A DNA stretch of 7,190 bases from Eggerthellaceae bacterium (GTDB lineage: Bacteria; Actinomycetota; Coriobacteriia; Coriobacteriales; Eggerthellaceae). The position numbers were made by a program, and so were the translations under genes. The notes below the pieces were generated by a model, which ran no database searches, was not told the DNA's origin, and worked only from the letters and a program-made list of their open reading frames with translations. This document shows positions 5,037-7,190 of the stretch, piece after piece; the first letter of the stretch is position 1, and the number at the start of each line of letters is the position of its first letter. The stretch covers positions 1 through 7,190 of the forward strand of contig CAAEDC010000121.1 in assembly GCA_900754495.1 (NCBI GenBank), written 5' to 3'.

Positions 5037-5065
5037 GGCGCTGCCGTAACCGGTGGCGCCTTTTT
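5037..5065 (+). terminator. Riboswitch expression platform: intrinsic terminator
   Basis: GGCGCTGCCG (5037-5046) pairs with CGGTGGCGCC (5051-5060), 10 bp with two G-U pairs and a TAAC loop. It is followed at once by TTTTT. It lies 15 bases after the aptamer and 77 bases before the thiM start. In the TPP-bound state this hairpin should stop transcription before thiM. Confidence 0.85.
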
Positions 5066-5142
5066 CGTTGGCGCCGCCGCCGGTGCGTTTCCGCGTCCAT
5101 CCAGCGCGGAGCATCGCAAGGACTTCCGGGAAAGGAACGTTC

Positions 5143-5982
5143 ATGATCGACAAGGCCCAGCTGCAACAGCAGATCGCCGCCGCCGCCCGCGCGGTGCGCG
5201 GCACCAACCCCATGGCGGGATCCATCACCAACACGGTGACCATCAACTTCGTCGCAAACGCGCAGATCGCGGTAGGCGGGTCCGCCGCCATGGTCTACCT
5301 GCCCGATGAGGGGGAGTTCCTCGCCGGCGCGGGCGGCGCGACCTACATCAACGTCGGCACGCTGTTCCCCATCTACAAGGAGACGCTTCCGCGCACGGCG
5401 CGCGCGCTGCACGAGGCGGGCAAGCCATGGGTGCTCGATCCCGTCGCGATCGGCATCGGCGAGATGCGCACCGACCTGCTCGCGCAGTTCAAGGAGTTCA
5501 AGCCGACGATCATCCGCGGAAACGCCTCCGAGGTGATCGCGCTTGCGAACCTGTGGGAGCTCGAGGGCGACGGCGGCGCGTCGCAGGTGCGTGGCGTCGA
5601 TTCCACCCAGGCGGTCGACGAGGCGCGGGCTGCCGCGGTGGCGCTCGCCCGCTACACGGGCGGGGCGGTGGCCGTGTCGGGGGAGACGGATTTGGTCACC
5701 GACGGCGAGGTCGTGTGCTACTCCCGCGGCGGATCGCATTTCATGGCGAAGATCACAGGGTCGGGCTGCAGCTTGGGCGGCGTGTGCGCCGTGTATGCCG
5801 CCTGCGCCGAGACGCCGCTGGCAGCTGCGATGGCGGGCGTGCAGGTGTACAACCTGGCGGGTTCGCGTGCCGAGGCGAAGGTCGACGCGCCCGGCAGCTT
5901 CCAGGTCGCCTTCATCGATGAGCTGTACAAGGCGACGCCCGAGGATATCGCCGCCAATCCGTTCGAGATCGAGGAGGCGTAG
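5143..5982 (+). CDS. thiM: Hydroxyethylthiazole kinase ThiM
   Basis: ThiM phosphorylates 4-methyl-5-(2-hydroxyethyl)thiazole with ATP, the thiazole branch of thiamine salvage, in the cytoplasm. The 279 residues fit the family (about 260-280). Visible hallmarks are the substrate-pocket segment SITNTVTINFVANAQIAVGG (27-46), NVGTL (70-74), LDPVAIG (98-104), IRGNASEV (124-131), and ITGSGCSLGG (204-213) holding the catalytic cysteine Cys209 and the anion hole, then the PGSF motif (250-253). The start at 5143 is preceded by AAAGGA at a normal distance. Extending to an upstream in-frame ATG at 5053 would place the start inside the terminator stem. It is the first gene after the TPP riboswitch, so its expression should fall when TPP is abundant. 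Confidence 0.95.
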   Translation: MIDKAQLQQQIAAAARAVRGTNPMAGSITNTVTINFVANAQIAVGGSAAMVYLPDEGEFLAGAGGATYINVGTLFPIYKETLPRTARALHEAGKPWVLDPVAIGIGEMRTDLLAQFKEFKPTIIRGNASEVIALANLWELEGDGGASQVRGVDSTQAVDEARAAAVALARYTGGAVAVSGETDLVTDGEVVCYSRGGSHFMAKITGSGCSLGGVCAVYAACAETPLAAAMAGVQVYNLAGSRAEAKVDAPGSFQVAFIDELYKATPEDIAANPFEIEEA

Positions 5983-5998
5983 CGCCGCTCGGCGCGAG

Positions 5999-6063
5999 CG
6001 AAGCGCAGCGGTAGTGGCCGTCCCCGCACCGAGGCGAAGCGAGCCGAAGCGCGGCGGATCCGC
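5999..6063. repeat. Short repeats and a palindrome in the thiM to thiamine-binding-protein gap
   Basis: The 120-base gap holds CGAAGCG three times (5999, 6035, 6045; the last two exactly 10 bases apart) and a 10-bp palindrome, GCGGATCCGC (6054-6063). No promoter or T-tract is evident, so the operon probably reads through. The structures may affect mRNA stability or be a REP-like remnant. Confidence 0.4.
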
Positions 6064-6102
6064 TCCGAATGTCGAAGCCAAACGAAAGGGAGGGTGCCGC
6101 AT

Positions 6103-6477
6103 ATGAACACGTTGGTCGCCGTCGCGATCGCTCCGTTCGGCGTGGGCGACGAGCTCGCCGAGCATGTGGCGGAGGTGGTGCGCGTAATCCGCGAATCGGG
6201 TCTTCCGAGCAAGACCAGCTCGATGTTCACCGAGATCGAAGGCGAATGGGACGAGGTCATGCGCGTGGTGAAGGACGCCACGATGGTGCTTGCCGAGAAG
6301 GGGATCCGCACCGAGGTCGTTCTGAAGGCGGACGTGCGTCCCGGCTTCGAGAACATGATGGAGCGCAAGGTCGCCGTGGTCGACGCGCTGCTGGAGGGGG
6401 ACGATGCCGTGCCGCATGCGGAATCGAATGTGACGGACGCCCTCGATTGCCCGAACGGGGAAAGGAACCGCAAATGA
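6103..6477 (+). CDS. MTH1187-family thiamine-binding protein
   Basis: This small cytoplasmic protein belongs to the MTH1187/YkoF-like family (Pfam Thiamine_BP, formerly DUF77). Members have a ferredoxin-like fold, bind thiamine or its precursors and form oligomers. Family features in order are AIAPFGVGDELAEHVAEVV (8-26), the IRESGL turn (29-34), SMFTEIEGEWDEVM (40-53) and the basic KADVRPG strand with ERKV (75-90). At 124 residues it is about 20 longer than usual; the extra residues form a polar C-terminal tail with no recognisable motif. The ATG at 6103 is chosen because GGAGG lies nine bases upstream; a GTG at 6094 directly abuts that site. Its place between thiM and thiE under a TPP riboswitch supports a thiamine role. 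The exact ligand is not established. Confidence 0.85.
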   Translation: MNTLVAVAIAPFGVGDELAEHVAEVVRVIRESGLPSKTSSMFTEIEGEWDEVMRVVKDATMVLAEKGIRTEVVLKADVRPGFENMMERKVAVVDALLEGDDAVPHAESNVTDALDCPNGERNRK

Positions 6478-7190
6478 GCATGCGTGACAATCTGGACATC
6501 TCCGCCTATCTGGTGCTGGGCCCCGAGAACACCCTCGGGCGTCCAGTGGGCGACATCGTGGCGCAGGCGCTGGCGGCGGGATTCACCATCATCCAGGTGC
6601 GTTCGAAGGTGTGCGGCGCGCGCGAGCTGATGGCATGCGCCGAGGAAGCCGCGCGGGCGATCGCCGCGGCGGGGGCGCAGGATCGCGTGCCGCTGCTCAT
6701 CGACGACCGGCTCGATGTGGCGCTGGCAGCGCGCGATGCGGACATCAAAGTGGACGGCGTGCATGTGGGGCAAAGCGACGTGCCGGTCGAGACGTGCCGT
6801 CGTTACCTGGGGGAAGACGCCATCGTCGGTCTGTCGGCGCGCGCCCATGAGATGCGCGACTACATCGCGACGGCGGATATGAGCCTGGTCGACTACCTGG
6901 GCGTGGGTCCGCTGCACGAGACGGCGACCAAGCCCGATTGCGGCATGGACGACGACGGTCGCGTCATCACGCGCAGCTTGGAGGAGCTCGCCGACCTGCG
7001 CCGCATCAGCCCCAAGCCCATCGTCGTGGGCGGCGGCGTGAAGGCGGCAGACATCCCCGCGCTCGCCAAGACCGGCGTCGACGGGTTCTTCGTCGTGTCG
7101 GCGGTGTGCGCCGCCGAGGATTCGCGTGCGGCCGCCGCCGAGCTGGTGGACGCATGGAGGGCGAACGCGTATGTGACAGGGGACGGCCCC
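6474..7190 (+). CDS. thiE: Thiamine-phosphate synthase ThiE (3' end beyond window)
   Basis: ThiE condenses HMP-pyrophosphate with thiazole phosphate to give thiamine phosphate and pyrophosphate. Its ATG overlaps the previous stop as ATGA (4 bases), with AAAGGA seven bases upstream, so the two are coupled. Motifs along the TIM barrel are IIQVRSK (39-45), LLIDDRLDVAL (74-84; the family usually has an Asn-Asp pair here), VDGVHVGQSDVP (93-104), IVGLSA (117-122), GVGPLHETATK (143-153) and the phosphate-binding VVGGGV (184-189). The domain looks complete by about residue 228, yet the frame is still open at 239 where the window ends. Typical ThiE is about 210-220 residues, so a C-terminal extension or a fusion (ThiD is the commonest partner) is possible. 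Confidence 0.93.
   Translation, partial: MSMRDNLDISAYLVLGPENTLGRPVGDIVAQALAAGFTIIQVRSKVCGARELMACAEEAARAIAAAGAQDRVPLLIDDRLDVALAARDADIKVDGVHVGQSDVPVETCRRYLGEDAIVGLSARAHEMRDYIATADMSLVDYLGVGPLHETATKPDCGMDDDGRVITRSLEELADLRRISPKPIVVGGGVKAADIPALAKTGVDGFFVVSAVCAAEDSRAAAAELVDAWRANAYVTGDGP

Noticed and set aside
3774..5291. Minus-strand ORF of 505 residues
   Set aside because: It spans the surface protein, the riboswitch, the terminator and the start of thiM on the opposite strand. Low-complexity Ala/Gly/Arg/Val sequence with no motif.
4996..6417. Minus-strand ORF of 473 residues, and a similar one at 5718-6917
   Set aside because: Both are antisense to thiM, the thiamine-binding protein and thiE, and are His/Arg/Ala-rich like other shadow frames in high-GC genomes.

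Overview
The window is high-GC bacterial DNA, and both the gene content and codon choice suggest an actinobacterium of the Coriobacteriia/Eggerthellaceae type. That assignment is an inference: no rRNA or other taxonomic marker is present. The window splits cleanly in two at about position 2493.

Left part (1 to about 2493): the right-hand end of an integrated mobile element. From the boundary inward it holds a 3' half of a tRNA-Met(CAU)-type gene (2450-2493), which is the attachment-site duplicate, and then an AT-rich stretch with helically phased short repeats, an inverted repeat and a long hairpin. Next come a minus-strand tyrosine recombinase (938-2194), a HigB/HigA-type toxin-antitoxin pair with its own promoter and overlapping operator, and a small unknown ORF translationally coupled to the antitoxin. 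The last few codons of a possible plus-strand gene enter at the far left. The left end of the element, where an intact tRNA gene should lie, is outside the window.

Right part (about 2494 to 7190): apparently native chromosome, all plus strand. The tRNA's own terminator hairpin is retained next to the fragment. It is followed by a DegV-family (fatty-acid-binding) protein, then a membrane-anchored protein of 347 residues with a Gly/Pro/Gln-rich tail that I do not recognise. Then comes a thiamine-pyrophosphate (TPP) riboswitch with a clear intrinsic terminator, leading a thiamine salvage operon: hydroxyethylthiazole kinase thiM, an MTH1187-family thiamine-binding protein, and thiE (thiamine-phosphate synthase), which is still open at the window edge. 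ThiM phosphorylates the thiazole moiety. ThiE joins it to HMP-pyrophosphate. The riboswitch would shut transcription when TPP is plentiful.

I see no clearly new defence or metabolic system. The items most worth a second look are the attachment-site architecture beside the integrase, the small coupled third gene behind the toxin-antitoxin pair, the mutually exclusive helices after the riboswitch, and the ThiE frame that continues past its expected end.
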